From: Halococcaceae archaeon
GTDB lineage: Archaea; Halobacteriota; Halobacteria; Halobacteriales; Halalkalicoccaceae
Length of the DNA stretch: 5,467 nt
NCBI GenBank assembly: GCA_007128515.1
Contig: SKXI01000204.1
Coordinates: forward strand, 1 to 5,467
Direction: 5' to 3'
Shown here: positions 1 through 5,467 of the stretch, piece after piece
How positions within the stretch are numbered: position 1 is the stretch's first letter
Layout of the letters: every line of letters begins with the position of its first letter
The notes under the pieces: generated by a model
Databases searched by the model: none
What the model was told of the DNA's origin: nothing
Seen by the model: the letters and a program-made list of their open reading frames with translations, nothing else
Position numbers and translations under genes: made by a program

Positions 1-119
1 GATCGGCCCGATCGGGAGCCCCCGTCCGGTGTCCACCGACAGCGTGCCGATCACGCCGTCACCGACGGCGAACGGGGAGAGTCCAGCGGGCTGATCGGGG
101 CTCCCAGCGATCCCCAGTA
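1..119. other. Window-edge region upstream of purL, coding status uncertain
   Basis: No gene can be assigned firmly here. On the minus strand a frame is open from about position 131 to the edge. It has no ATG, but a GTG at 54-52 is preceded by GGTGA five bases upstream, and from it the peptide would begin V/M-I-G-T-L-S-V-D-T-G-R-G-L-P. This could be the 5' end of a gene transcribed away from purL. On the plus strand the frame ending in TGA at 92-94 is also open to the edge and could be the 3' end of an upstream gene. Both frames share the same third codon positions, so GC bias cannot separate them. I recognise neither peptide. A 9-bp inverted pair (GGGAGCCCC at 14-22, GGGGCTCCC at 97-105) and GATCGG-c-CCGATC at 1-13 are present but may be chance in such GC-rich DNA. 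Confidence 0.3.
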
Positions 120-134
120 GAAAGCGCTTTCATC
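120..134 (+). promoter_or_regulatory. Putative purL promoter region with a 12-bp palindrome
   Basis: GAAAGCGCTTTC at 120-131 is a perfect palindrome, and its A/T bases make it the most AT-rich spot upstream of purL. Its right half runs into TTTCAT (128-133), whose centre is about 27 bases before the purL ATG. That is where an archaeal TATA box would sit if the transcript starts at or next to the start codon. There is no Shine-Dalgarno sequence just before the ATG, which fits a leaderless transcript as is common in haloarchaea. The preceding purine-rich AGAAAG could serve as the TFB-recognition element. The palindrome could alternatively be an operator overlapping the promoter. This is inferred from position and composition only, and no start site is known. 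Confidence 0.4.
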
Positions 135-157
135 GCACCCTCGGAACCTCCCCTCAC

Positions 158-2389
158 ATGCCGCTGGCCCCGTCGGACCACGACCTCGTTACCGCGGAAC
201 TCGGCCGCGATCCCACGCCGACCGAGGAGGTGCTGTTCGAGAACCTCTGGAGCGAACACTGCGCGTACCGATCCTCGCGCCCGCTGCTCTCGGCGTTCGA
301 GAGCGAGCGCGTCGAGCAACGCTCGACGGAACGTCCGAGCGGGCGGAGCCCGCGAGGAGAGGTCGTCGTCGGACCGGGTGATGACGCCGCGGTGGTCGCG
401 CTCGACGGTTCCACGTACATCACCCTCGGCATCGAGAGCCACAACCACCCCTCCTACGTCGACCCGTTCGACGGGGCGGCGACCGGAGTGGGTGGGATCG
501 TCCGGGACACCCTCTCGATGGGGGCGTACCCGATCGCACTGACCGACTCGCTCTACTTCGGCGCGTTCGAGCGCGAACACTCGCGGTACCTGCTCGAGGG
601 CGTCGTCGAGGGGATCAGCCACTACGGCAACTGCATCGGCGTCCCGACGGTGGGCGGATCGACCACCTTCCACCCGGGCTACGAGGGCAACCCGCTCGTG
701 AACGTCGCCTGTGTCGGCCTGCTGGACGCCGACCGACTGGTCACCGCGGAGGCACAGACCCCCGGGAACGCGCTCGTGCTCGTGGGCAACGCGACCGGAC
801 GCGACGGCCTCGGCGGGGCGTCGTTCGCGAGCGAGGACCTGGCGGAGGACGCGGAGACCGAGGACCGTCCCGCCGTACAGGTCGGCGATCCCTACACGGA
901 GAAACTGCTGATCGAGGCGAACGAGGCGCTCGTCGAGGAGGGGCTGGTCGTCTCGGCACGCGACCTCGGCGCGGCGGGTCTCGGCGGCGCGTCGAGCGAG
1001 ATGGTCGCGAAGGGCGGACTCGGTGCGGAGATCCGGCTGGAACGGGTCCACCAGCGCGAGCCGAACATGGCGCCACACGAGATCCTGCTCGCGGAGTCCC
1101 AGGAGCGGATGTGTTACGAGGTCAGACCGGAGGACGTGAAGCGGGTACGGGGGATCGCCGAGCGCTTCGACCTCGGCTGTTCCGCGATCGGCGAGGTGAC
1201 CGAGGGGAACTACGTCTGTACGTTCGAGGAGAGCGAGGCGGTAGGCGACTCGGAGGGACGAGCGGCGGAGCCGCGAGGCCGCGAGACGGTGGTGGACGTC
1301 CCCGCGGAGTTCCTCGCCGACGGCGCGCCGATGAACGACCTCGATCACCTCGAACCGGAGGAACCCGACCGTGAGCTGCCGGACGTCGAGGTGCGGGAGG
1401 CGTTCGACGAAGTCGTCGGAAGCCCCAACACCGCCTGCAAGCGGTGGGTCTACCGGCAGTACGACCACGAGGTGGGGCTCCGAACCGCGGTCGGACCGGG
1501 CGACGACAGCGCCGTGCTGGCGATCCGGGAGGCCGGCGAGGACGGGCTCGGGCTCGCGATCTCCGCGGGTGCCGAACCCTACTGGACCGAAACGGCCCCC
1601 TACGAGGGGGCCCGGGCGGTCGCGCTGGAGAACGCGACGAACCTCGCGGCGAAGGGTGCGGAACCCCTCGCCGCCGTGGACTGCCTCAACGGCGGCAACC
1701 CGGAGAAACCCGGGGTGTACGGCGGCTTCCGGGCGGTCGTCGCCGGTCTCGCCGAGATGTGTTCCGCCCTCTCCACCCCGGTCGTCGGCGGGAACGTCTC
1801 GCTCTACAACGACTCCACCGCCGGCCCGATCCCGCCGACGCCGACGCTCGCGATGGTCGGGGTTCGCGAGGACTACTCGCCCCCACCGATGGCGCTCGCG
1901 GGAGAGGGTGAGCTGTTGCTGGTCGGGGATCACGCGCTCGCCGGCGAGACCGAACCCCGACTCGGCGGCTCCGAACTGCTCGCACGGGTCGGCGGCAGCG
2001 ATCGGTTCCCGACGCTCCCCGGGCGACCGAAGCTGTCGATCGACACGCTCGCCGGGATCGCGAACCACGAGACGACGCTCGCGACCCACGACGTGAGCCA
2101 CGGCGGGCTGGCGGTCTCGCTCGCGGAGATGGTGACGGACGACGCGGGCGCTGCGGTCGAACTGGAGGGTGGCGTCCCAGAGCTCTGTACGGAGACACCG
2201 GGCAGGCTACTGGTCGAGACGACCGATCCGGAGTCGGTACGGGAGGCGGCCGGCGACGTTCCCGTGATCGACCTCGGACCGACGACCGGAGACGGGCGGC
2301 TCTCGATCGAGACGACCGGTGGATCGATCGCGACCGACGCGGAGGCGATCGCAGGCCGACGCGACGTCCTCGCTCGCGGGCTCGACTAA
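158..2389 (+). CDS. purL: Phosphoribosylformylglycinamidine synthase subunit PurL
   Basis: This is the cytoplasmic synthetase subunit of FGAM synthase, the fourth step of IMP synthesis: FGAR + ATP + glutamine-derived ammonia give FGAM. At 743 residues it is the small archaeal/Bacillus-type PurL, which works with PurQ (glutaminase) and PurS; neither is in the window. Visible motifs are WSEHC with catalytic-type His34, the ATP-site GPGDDAA (72-78), ESHNHPS followed by [12 protein letters not shown] (93-116), [12 protein letters not shown] (267-278), a second GPGDDSAV (447-454) marking the duplicated PurM-like half, and [10 protein letters not shown] (643-652). The ATG at 158 is the first possible start after the in-frame TGA at 92-94, with no ATG, GTG or TTG between. 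No Shine-Dalgarno precedes it, suggesting leaderless translation. Two stretches, about residues 50-67 and 360-375, look like additions relative to the usual small PurL as I remember it, and each contains a short GC hairpin at the DNA level. Its TAA overlaps the convergent dhaM stop. Confidence 0.97.
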   Translation: MPLAPSDHDLVTAELGRDPTPTEEVLFENLWSEHCAYRSSRPLLSAFESERVEQRSTERPSGRSPRGEVVVGPGDDAAVVALDGSTYITLGIESHNHPSYVDPFDGAATGVGGIVRDTLSMGAYPIALTDSLYFGAFEREHSRYLLEGVVEGISHYGNCIGVPTVGGSTTFHPGYEGNPLVNVACVGLLDADRLVTAEAQTPGNALVLVGNATGRDGLGGASFASEDLAEDAETEDRPAVQVGDPYTEKLLIEANEALVEEGLVVSARDLGAAGLGGASSEMVAKGGLGAEIRLERVHQREPNMAPHEILLAESQERMCYEVRPEDVKRVRGIAERFDLGCSAIGEVTEGNYVCTFEESEAVGDSEGRAAEPRGRETVVDVPAEFLADGAPMNDLDHLEPEEPDRELPDVEVREAFDEVVGSPNTACKRWVYRQYDHEVGLRTAVGPGDDSAVLAIREAGEDGLGLAISAGAEPYWTETAPYEGARAVALENATNLAAKGAEPLAAVDCLNGGNPEKPGVYGGFRAVVAGLAEMCSALSTPVVGGNVSLYNDSTAGPIPPTPTLAMVGVREDYSPPPMALAGEGELLLVGDHALAGETEPRLGGSELLARVGGSDRFPTLPGRPKLSIDTLAGIANHETTLATHDVSHGGLAVSLAEMVTDDAGAAVELEGGVPELCTETPGRLLVETTDPESVREAAGDVPVIDLGPTTGDGRLSIETTGGSIATDAEAIAGRRDVLARGLD
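336..357 (+). repeat. Hairpin-bearing repeat-like insertion in purL, copy A
   Basis: Within purL the stem-loop GCGGGC-GGA-GCCCGC (339-353) is flanked by CGA on the left and GAGG on the right. It is read as P-S-G-R-S-P-R-G. It lies just before the ATP-site GPGDDAA, at a place where other small PurL proteins, as I remember the family, pass almost directly from the LLSAF region into VVVGPGDD. A closely similar element occurs at 1259-1278 but is read in a different codon phase. The likeness is therefore at DNA level, not a duplicated protein motif. Confidence 0.5.
1259..1278 (+). repeat. Hairpin-bearing repeat-like insertion in purL, copy B
   Basis: The stem-loop GCGGC-GGA-GCCGC (1262-1274) with the same GGA loop, the same CGA left flank and the same GAGG right flank as copy A is one base shorter on each arm. 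It is read as R-A-A-E-P-R-G in the segment between the first-half domain (ending near CTFEE) and [20 protein letters not shown], a variable linker in PurL. It starts on a codon boundary, whereas the matching base of copy A is at codon position 2. Confidence 0.5.
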
Positions 2390-2775
2390 CCGAACTTCTT
2401 CACCCGCTGGGCGTCCTCCGCGGCCATCCTGACGGAGTCCACGGTCGCGTCCGGTGCGCCCGCGGCGACCGCCGCGTTCAGCGCCCCCTCCATCACGGGC
2501 GCGTCGGCGAGCACGACCTCCTCCTCCAGCTCGGCCTCCTCGATGGCGATCTCGGCGTTCATCACCGCGCTGCCCAGATCGACGAGGACGACCACGCCGT
2601 TCCCGTCGGCGGCGTCGGCGATCGCGCGACTGATCGGCTCCGGCGAGGTTCCGATTCGTCCATCGCCGGTCCCGCCGACGGCCTCGACACGGGCGTCGCC
2701 GCCCATCTCCGTCGCGACGTCCCGTATCCCCTCGGCGGCCTTCCGGCTGTGCGAGACGACCACGATCCCGACCAT
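2386..2775 (-). CDS. dhaM: PTS-dependent dihydroxyacetone kinase, phosphotransferase subunit DhaM (EIIA domain only)
   Basis: DhaM transfers phosphate from the PTS carrier HPr to the ADP bound in DhaL, so that phosphoenolpyruvate rather than free ATP is the phosphate donor. At 129 residues the protein is one mannose-type EIIA domain. His9 in VVVSHS is the expected phosphorylation site, followed by [13 protein letters not shown] (34-46) and [13 protein letters not shown] (61-73), all characteristic of this family. It lacks the HPr and EI domains fused on in the Escherichia coli protein, so separate HPr and EI are required; none is in this window. The ATG shares one base with the dhaL stop (TGATG at 2777-2773). 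A GGAGGT at 2790-2785 inside the end of dhaL gives it a ribosome binding site 9 bases upstream, so translation is probably coupled. Its TAG overlaps the convergent purL TAA. Confidence 0.95.
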   Translation of the reverse strand: MVGIVVVSHSRKAAEGIRDVATEMGGDARVEAVGGTGDGRIGTSPEPISRAIADAADGNGVVVLVDLGSAVMNAEIAIEEAELEEEVVLADAPVMEGALNAAVAAGAPDATVDSVRMAAEDAQRVKKFG

Positions 2776-3509
2776 CAGTCCTCGACCTCCACGGCCCCGG
2801 CGTCACCCTCGTCGTCGCCCTCCTCCGCTGGCTTCCCCTCGGCCTCGGCGTCGACCTCGACCTCGCCGTCGAGGTGGTCGGTCGCGACCGAGAGCAGCGT
2901 CTCCAGGAGGATCAGCGTGCTCGTGGCGCCGGGGTCCTGGTGGCCGACCGAGCGCCAGCCGAGGTACGACGCCCTGCCCCGACTCGCCCGGATCGGGACT
3001 GTGAACGCGACGCCCCGCTCGGCCGCGTCGACCGCCTTCCCGAGCGCCTCGAGGGGGTCACGCCCGTCCACTTCGATCGACTTCTTGTACGTGTGGACCG
3101 CGGGGACCAGCGCGTCGACCATCGTCTTGTCGCCCACGGACGCCTTCCCCCGCTCCTGGAGCTTCTCGAGGTAGGCCTCCGCGAACGCGACGGTCGTCTC
3201 CGCGGTGATCCCCTCCTCCAGTTCGCCGCTCGCGGCCACGATCGACCCCCCGTAGAGCGGCCCCGACGCCCCGCCGACCTCCGAGAGCAGCGCCATCCCG
3301 ACCGCCTTCACCAGTTCGGCGGGCTCTTCGCTCTCTAGACCATCGATCCGGTCGGCGGCGGCGGTGAACCCTCGCGTCATGTTCGCGCCGTGGTCCGCGT
3401 CGCCGATCGCCGAGTCGAGGTCGGTCAGGTACGACCGCTCCTCCTCGATCCGCTCCGTACACGCCCGGATCGCCTCGCGTACCGCCTCCGCTTGCGTCGC
3501 CCCGTCCAT
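2775..3509 (-). CDS. dhaL: Dihydroxyacetone kinase nucleotide-binding subunit DhaL
   Basis: DhaL holds ADP/ATP as a tightly bound cofactor, is rephosphorylated by DhaM, and phosphorylates the dihydroxyacetone carried by DhaK. Family motifs are clear: LTDLDSAIGDADHG with the Mg-binding aspartates Asp32, Asp37 and Asp39, SEVGGASGPL (76-85), GKASVGDKTM (121-130), and RGRASYLGWRSVGHQDPGA (177-195). The ATG at 3509 is preceded closely by AAGGGGAG, and the gene follows dhaK by 24 bases. At 244 residues it exceeds the roughly 210 usual for bacterial DhaL. The surplus is a highly acidic tail from about residue 214, rich in Glu and Asp, which also contains the dhaM ribosome binding site. The core is intact, so activity is expected. 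Confidence 0.96.
   Translation of the reverse strand: MDGATQAEAVREAIRACTERIEEERSYLTDLDSAIGDADHGANMTRGFTAAADRIDGLESEEPAELVKAVGMALLSEVGGASGPLYGGSIVAASGELEEGITAETTVAFAEAYLEKLQERGKASVGDKTMVDALVPAVHTYKKSIEVDGRDPLEALGKAVDAAERGVAFTVPIRASRGRASYLGWRSVGHQDPGATSTLILLETLLSVATDHLDGEVEVDAEAEGKPAEEGDDEGDAGAVEVED
2785..2790 (-). promoter_or_regulatory. Shine-Dalgarno for dhaM inside dhaL
   Basis: GGAGGT on the minus strand lies within the last codons of dhaL and 9 bases before the dhaM ATG. It matches the archaeal anti-Shine-Dalgarno CCUCC, and together with the TGATG stop/start overlap supports coupled translation and fixes the dhaM start. Confidence 0.6.
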
Positions 3510-3511
3510 GG

Positions 3512-3519
3512 CTCCCCTT
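3512..3519 (-). promoter_or_regulatory. Shine-Dalgarno-like site for dhaL
   Basis: AAGGGGAG on the minus strand ends two bases before the dhaL ATG, within the 24-base gap after the dhaK stop. The match is partial and the spacing short, but no other start of dhaL is better placed. Confidence 0.4.
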
Positions 3520-3533
3520 GGAACCGGGACGGC

Positions 3534-4541
3534 TTAGTCCCCACCGGCGACCGTCATCGCCGGGGTCTCGACCGGGTACGTGAGCAGCTCCTTCAGTTCG
3601 TCCGTCAGTTCGAGCACCGTGATCGAACAGCCACACATGTCGAGCGAGGTCATGTAGTCGCCGACCCAGGCGTCCCAGGTCTCGATCCCGTGCTCTCCCA
3701 GCAGTTCCTGGAGCCGCCGGTTCACCACGTAGAGCTCCATCAGCGGCGTGCCACCCATCCCGTTGACGATCGTCGCGACCTCCGTCCCCTCCTCGATCCC
3801 GAGGTCGTCGAGGACGTGCCCCGCGAGCTCGTCGGTGACCTCGTCCGCGCTCATCACGTCGGTCCGCTCGACGCCCGGCTCGCCGTGGATGCCGATGCCG
3901 AGTTCGATCTCCTCCTCGCCGAGGTCGAACGTCGGCTCGCCCTTCTCGGGCGTCGTACAGGAGGTGAGCGCCATCCCCATCGTCCCGACGCGTTCGTTCA
4001 CCTCCTCGGCGACGGCCTTCACCTCCGAGAGGTCGTCGCCGCGGTGGGCCGCCGCGCCGGCGGCTTTGTGGACGAAGATCGTCCCACAGACGCCACGACG
4101 TCCGGAGGTGTACAGCGAGTCCTCGACGGCGACGTCGTCGTCGACGACGACGTGATCAACCTCGACGTCGCCCTCCAGCTCGGCGAGCTCCATCGCCGTC
4201 TCGAAGTTCATCACGTCGCCCTCGTAGTTCTTCACGACACAGAGCACGCCCGCACCGCCGTCACAGGCGGTCACCATCTCGCCCAGCTCGTCCGCGGTCG
4301 GCGAGGTGAACACCTCGCCCGCCGCCGCGCCGTCGAGCATCCCCTCGCCGATGTAGCCCGCGTGCGTCGGTTCGTGACCGCTGCCCCCGCCGGAGACGAT
4401 CCCCACCTTGTCGGATACCGGCGCGTCCGCCCGAACGAGCACCTCCGCGTCCTCCAGTCGCTTCAGTCCCGGATGCGCCGCCACCATCCCGTCGAGCATC
4501 TCGCTCACGACCGCCCCCGGCTCGTTGATCAGTTTCTTCAT
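3534..4541 (-). CDS. dhaK: Dihydroxyacetone kinase substrate-binding subunit DhaK
   Basis: DhaK binds dihydroxyacetone as a hemiaminal on a histidine and presents it to DhaL, yielding dihydroxyacetone phosphate for glycolysis/gluconeogenesis. The 335-residue protein aligns throughout with bacterial DhaK. GGGSGHEPTHAGYIG contains His56, KNYEGDVMNFETA contains Lys104 and Asp109, and GIGIHGEPG contains His219, the expected covalent-attachment histidine. DDDVAVEDSLYTSGRRG, TPLMELY and TSLDMCG are further family signatures. I chose the ATG at 4541 because MKKLINEP is the conserved N-terminus and GAGGAG lies four bases upstream. An in-frame GTG at 4568 would add nine residues with no family support. 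The protein is somewhat shorter than the E. coli version, which has an extra loop near residue 245. It is first in the dhaKLM operon; glycerol or overflow dihydroxyacetone is the probable source of substrate. Confidence 0.97.
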   Translation of the reverse strand: MKKLINEPGAVVSEMLDGMVAAHPGLKRLEDAEVLVRADAPVSDKVGIVSGGGSGHEPTHAGYIGEGMLDGAAAGEVFTSPTADELGEMVTACDGGAGVLCVVKNYEGDVMNFETAMELAELEGDVEVDHVVVDDDVAVEDSLYTSGRRGVCGTIFVHKAAGAAAHRGDDLSEVKAVAEEVNERVGTMGMALTSCTTPEKGEPTFDLGEEEIELGIGIHGEPGVERTDVMSADEVTDELAGHVLDDLGIEEGTEVATIVNGMGGTPLMELYVVNRRLQELLGEHGIETWDAWVGDYMTSLDMCGCSITVLELTDELKELLTYPVETPAMTVAGGD

Positions 4542-4545
4542 GGCT

Positions 4546-4551
4546 CTCCTC
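4546..4551 (-). promoter_or_regulatory. Shine-Dalgarno deciding the dhaK start
   Basis: GAGGAG on the minus strand lies four bases before the ATG at 4541. It supports that start over the upstream in-frame GTG at 4568. Confidence 0.5.
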
Positions 4552-4552
4552 G

Positions 4553-4573
4553 GGTGTGAACTCACCACACACC
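4553..4573 (-). repeat. Inverted repeat between the dhaK TATA-like box and start codon
   Basis: GGTGTG (4553-4558) and CACACC (4568-4573) form 6-bp arms around a 9-base spacer. The site lies immediately downstream of the TATA-like element, where the transcript of dhaKLM would begin, and so is a candidate operator. The arms are short, so chance is not excluded. Confidence 0.3.
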
Positions 4574-4575
4574 GG

Positions 4576-4586
4576 GTTAAACGTTA
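4576..4586 (-). promoter_or_regulatory. Putative dhaKLM promoter (TATA-like element)
   Basis: On the minus strand TAACGTTTAAC (4586-4576) is the AT-richest stretch in the gap between the cyclodeaminase-family gene and dhaK. TTTAAC resembles the haloarchaeal TATA box. It lies 34 bases upstream of the dhaK ATG, which would put the start site roughly 10 to 14 bases before the ATG, just ahead of the GAGGAG site. This is inferred from sequence and spacing only. Confidence 0.4.
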
Positions 4587-4590
4587 CTCG

Positions 4591-4617
4591 CACCGCTCGG
4601 TGTGCGCGTAAACGCAC
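4591..4617 (-). terminator. Overlapping small hairpins after the cyclodeaminase-family gene
   Basis: Directly downstream of the TGA of the cyclodeaminase-family gene (4621-4619), the minus strand can form GTGCG-TTTACG-CGCAC (4617-4602). Sharing its last base is CACCG-AG-CGGTG (4602-4591). Either could mark the transcript end, but there is no strong T-tract of the kind archaeal RNA polymerase prefers, so they may instead be regulatory sites for dhaK. GGTGCG occurs twice on the minus strand here. Confidence 0.25.
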
Positions 4618-4618
4618 C

Positions 4619-5467
4619 TCAGAGGGTCACGAGCGTCCCGACGTCGGCTTCGACCGCCCGATCGTAGAGGTGTTCGGCTGCCGCCGCGTCGAGGATCGCC
4701 GATCCGACGCTCTCGACGAGGACGACCTCCTCGTTCGATCCTCGTTCCCACCGCCCCGCGAGGACGTCCGAGAGCGGGACGAGGTCCTCCGGAGCGAGCC
4801 CCGTCCCCCGGATGTCGCCGGTCTCGACGACCTCCTCCGGCACGTCCGCGATCACGGCCGCCGCCCGGTCGACGGTCTCCGAGTCGATCTCGCACATCTC
4901 CGCCGAGAACGCGCCGACGGCGATCACGACCGTTCCGGCCGAGAGCGCCTCGCCCGGGAACACTGGCTCGGTCGCCGTGGTCGCCGTGACGACGACGTCT
5001 GCCTCCCGCACCGCTTCGTCCGGCGAGTCGACGGCCTCCGCCGGGATCCCGAGTCCCTCCCGGAGGTCGGTCGCACAGTCGAACTTCGAGTCGCTCGGCG
5101 AGTAGATCCGGATCGACGCGACCTCGGAGCCGGCGGCGATCGCACGGCTCTGCCAGCGCGCCTGTGCGCCGGCGCCGATCACGCCGAGGTCGATCTCCCC
5201 CTCTACGAGCGCCCGCGCCGCCACCCCGCCGATACAGCCCGTCCGGGCGTTCGTCACCAGCGTCCCTGCCATGTACGCCCCCGGCTGGCCCGTCTCGGCG
5301 TCGGTGAGCGCGATCTGTGCGTTCACCGTCGGCAGCCCCCGATCCGCGTTCCCGGGGTGGACGCTCGCGAGCTTCGTCGCGTAGTGCTCTCTCCCGTGGA
5401 CGTACGCCGGCATCGTCAGCCCGGTCCCGAGCGGGTCGTCGCCTCGGAGGCCCTCGCCAACCGGGAA
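4619..5467 (-). CDS. Ornithine cyclodeaminase/mu-crystallin family protein, 5' end outside the window
   Basis: This is an NAD(P)-dependent enzyme of the family that includes ornithine cyclodeaminase, archaeal alanine dehydrogenase, ketimine reductase (mu-crystallin) and pyrroline-2-carboxylate reductase. The frame is open to the right edge. The ATG at 5413 is internal, because 18 residues before it (ending GTGLT) lead into the family motif MPAY. About 280 of the usual 320 to 330 residues are seen. Counting from that Met: Lys14 with SVHPGN (18-22) fits the substrate site; ARTGCIGG (56-63) carries the conserved Arg; GAGAQA (80-85) is the Rossmann dinucleotide loop; and VGSAILDAA (236-244) is the C-terminal signature. 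At the position where ornithine cyclodeaminase has its catalytic Asp in GGDCPGK, this protein reads VGAFSAEM, so ornithine deamination is doubtful. Reduction of a cyclic imine or 2-oxo/imino acid is more likely, with the substrate unknown. It lies 77 bases upstream of dhaK on the same strand. Confidence 0.9.
   Translation of the reverse strand, partial: FPVGEGLRGDDPLGTGLTMPAYVHGREHYATKLASVHPGNADRGLPTVNAQIALTDAETGQPGAYMAGTLVTNARTGCIGGVAARALVEGEIDLGVIGAGAQARWQSRAIAAGSEVASIRIYSPSDSKFDCATDLREGLGIPAEAVDSPDEAVREADVVVTATTATEPVFPGEALSAGTVVIAVGAFSAEMCEIDSETVDRAAAVIADVPEEVVETGDIRGTGLAPEDLVPLSDVLAGRWERGSNEEVVLVESVGSAILDAAAAEHLYDRAVEADVGTLVTL

Noticed and set aside
59..2101. A 680-residue open frame on the minus strand opposite purL
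   Set aside because: It is antisense to an unmistakable purL. Its protein is dominated by Arg, Gly, Val, Asp and Leu with no domain I recognise, as expected when GC-rich codons remove stops on the opposite strand.
2373..2383. A partial third copy of the purL hairpin element, reversed, at the end of purL (CTCGCGGGCTC)
   Set aside because: Only 11 bases match copy A, the GGA-loop hairpin is incomplete, and the sequence simply encodes the end L-A-R-G-L-D with common codons.
4132..4153. A perfect 22-bp palindrome inside dhaK built of GTC and GAC repeats
   Set aside because: It encodes Val-Val-Asp-Asp-Asp in the conserved DDDVAV region of DhaK. GTC (Val) and GAC (Asp) are reverse complements, so preferred codons alone create the symmetry.
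3390..4559. A 389-residue open frame on the plus strand opposite dhaK and the start of dhaL
   Set aside because: It is the antisense shadow of conserved dhaK. The His/Arg/Val-rich translation mirrors the Asp/Glu/Val codons of DhaK and has no recognisable family.
4542..4568. A longer DhaK starting at the GTG at 4568
   Set aside because: The extra nine residues have no counterpart in the family, the start would lie within the presumed promoter-proximal repeat, and the ATG at 4541 has a Shine-Dalgarno sequence and the conserved MKKLINEP.
4619..5413. A complete 264-residue cyclodeaminase-family protein starting at the ATG at 5413
   Set aside because: The frame stays open to the window edge, the residues before this Met fit the family, and the protein would lack the N-terminal segment that every member has. 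The Met is the internal one of the MPAY motif.

Overview
The window is a stretch of haloarchaeal (class Halobacteria) chromosome. This is inferred from very high GC with G/C-dominated third codon positions, strongly Asp/Glu-rich proteins (the DhaL tail is the extreme case), an apparently leaderless start for the first gene, and a PurL and dihydroxyacetone kinase of the type carried by halophilic archaea. I see no RNA gene, CRISPR array, insertion sequence or other mobile element. I did not recognise a species.

Layout, left to right. Positions 1-157 are upstream of purL. They hold a perfect 12-bp palindrome where the purL promoter should lie, and an uncertain partial reading frame at the extreme edge. 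Positions 158-2389 (+) encode PurL, the synthetase subunit of FGAM synthase in purine biosynthesis. Two small hairpin-bearing segments appear to be inserted in frame within it. Convergent to purL is a compact minus-strand operon, dhaK (4541-3534), dhaL (3509-2775) and dhaM (2775-2386), for a phosphoenolpyruvate-dependent dihydroxyacetone kinase. The purL and dhaM stop codons overlap each other, so no intergenic space separates the two convergent units. Upstream of dhaK, a 77-bp gap carries a TATA-like element and several short inverted repeats. It is followed by a minus-strand ornithine cyclodeaminase/mu-crystallin family gene, whose 5' end lies beyond the right edge of the window.

How the genes work together. 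DhaK binds dihydroxyacetone covalently, DhaL carries the ADP/ATP that acts as a cofactor, and DhaM passes phosphate from PTS proteins to DhaL. The product, dihydroxyacetone phosphate, enters lower glycolysis. DhaM here is a lone EIIA domain, so separate EI and HPr proteins must be encoded elsewhere. The linkage is by tight spacing (24 nt between dhaK and dhaL, and a 1-nt TGATG overlap between dhaL and dhaM). PurL is functionally unrelated and is simply a convergent neighbour. The cyclodeaminase-family protein probably handles an amino acid or cyclic imine, and its link to the dha operon is not evident.

The genes are well-known families rather than a new system. The points most worth a second look are the repeat-like hairpin insertions in PurL, the overlapping convergent stops, the palindrome at the purL promoter, the inverted repeats ahead of dhaK, and the missing canonical Asp in the cyclodeaminase-family protein.
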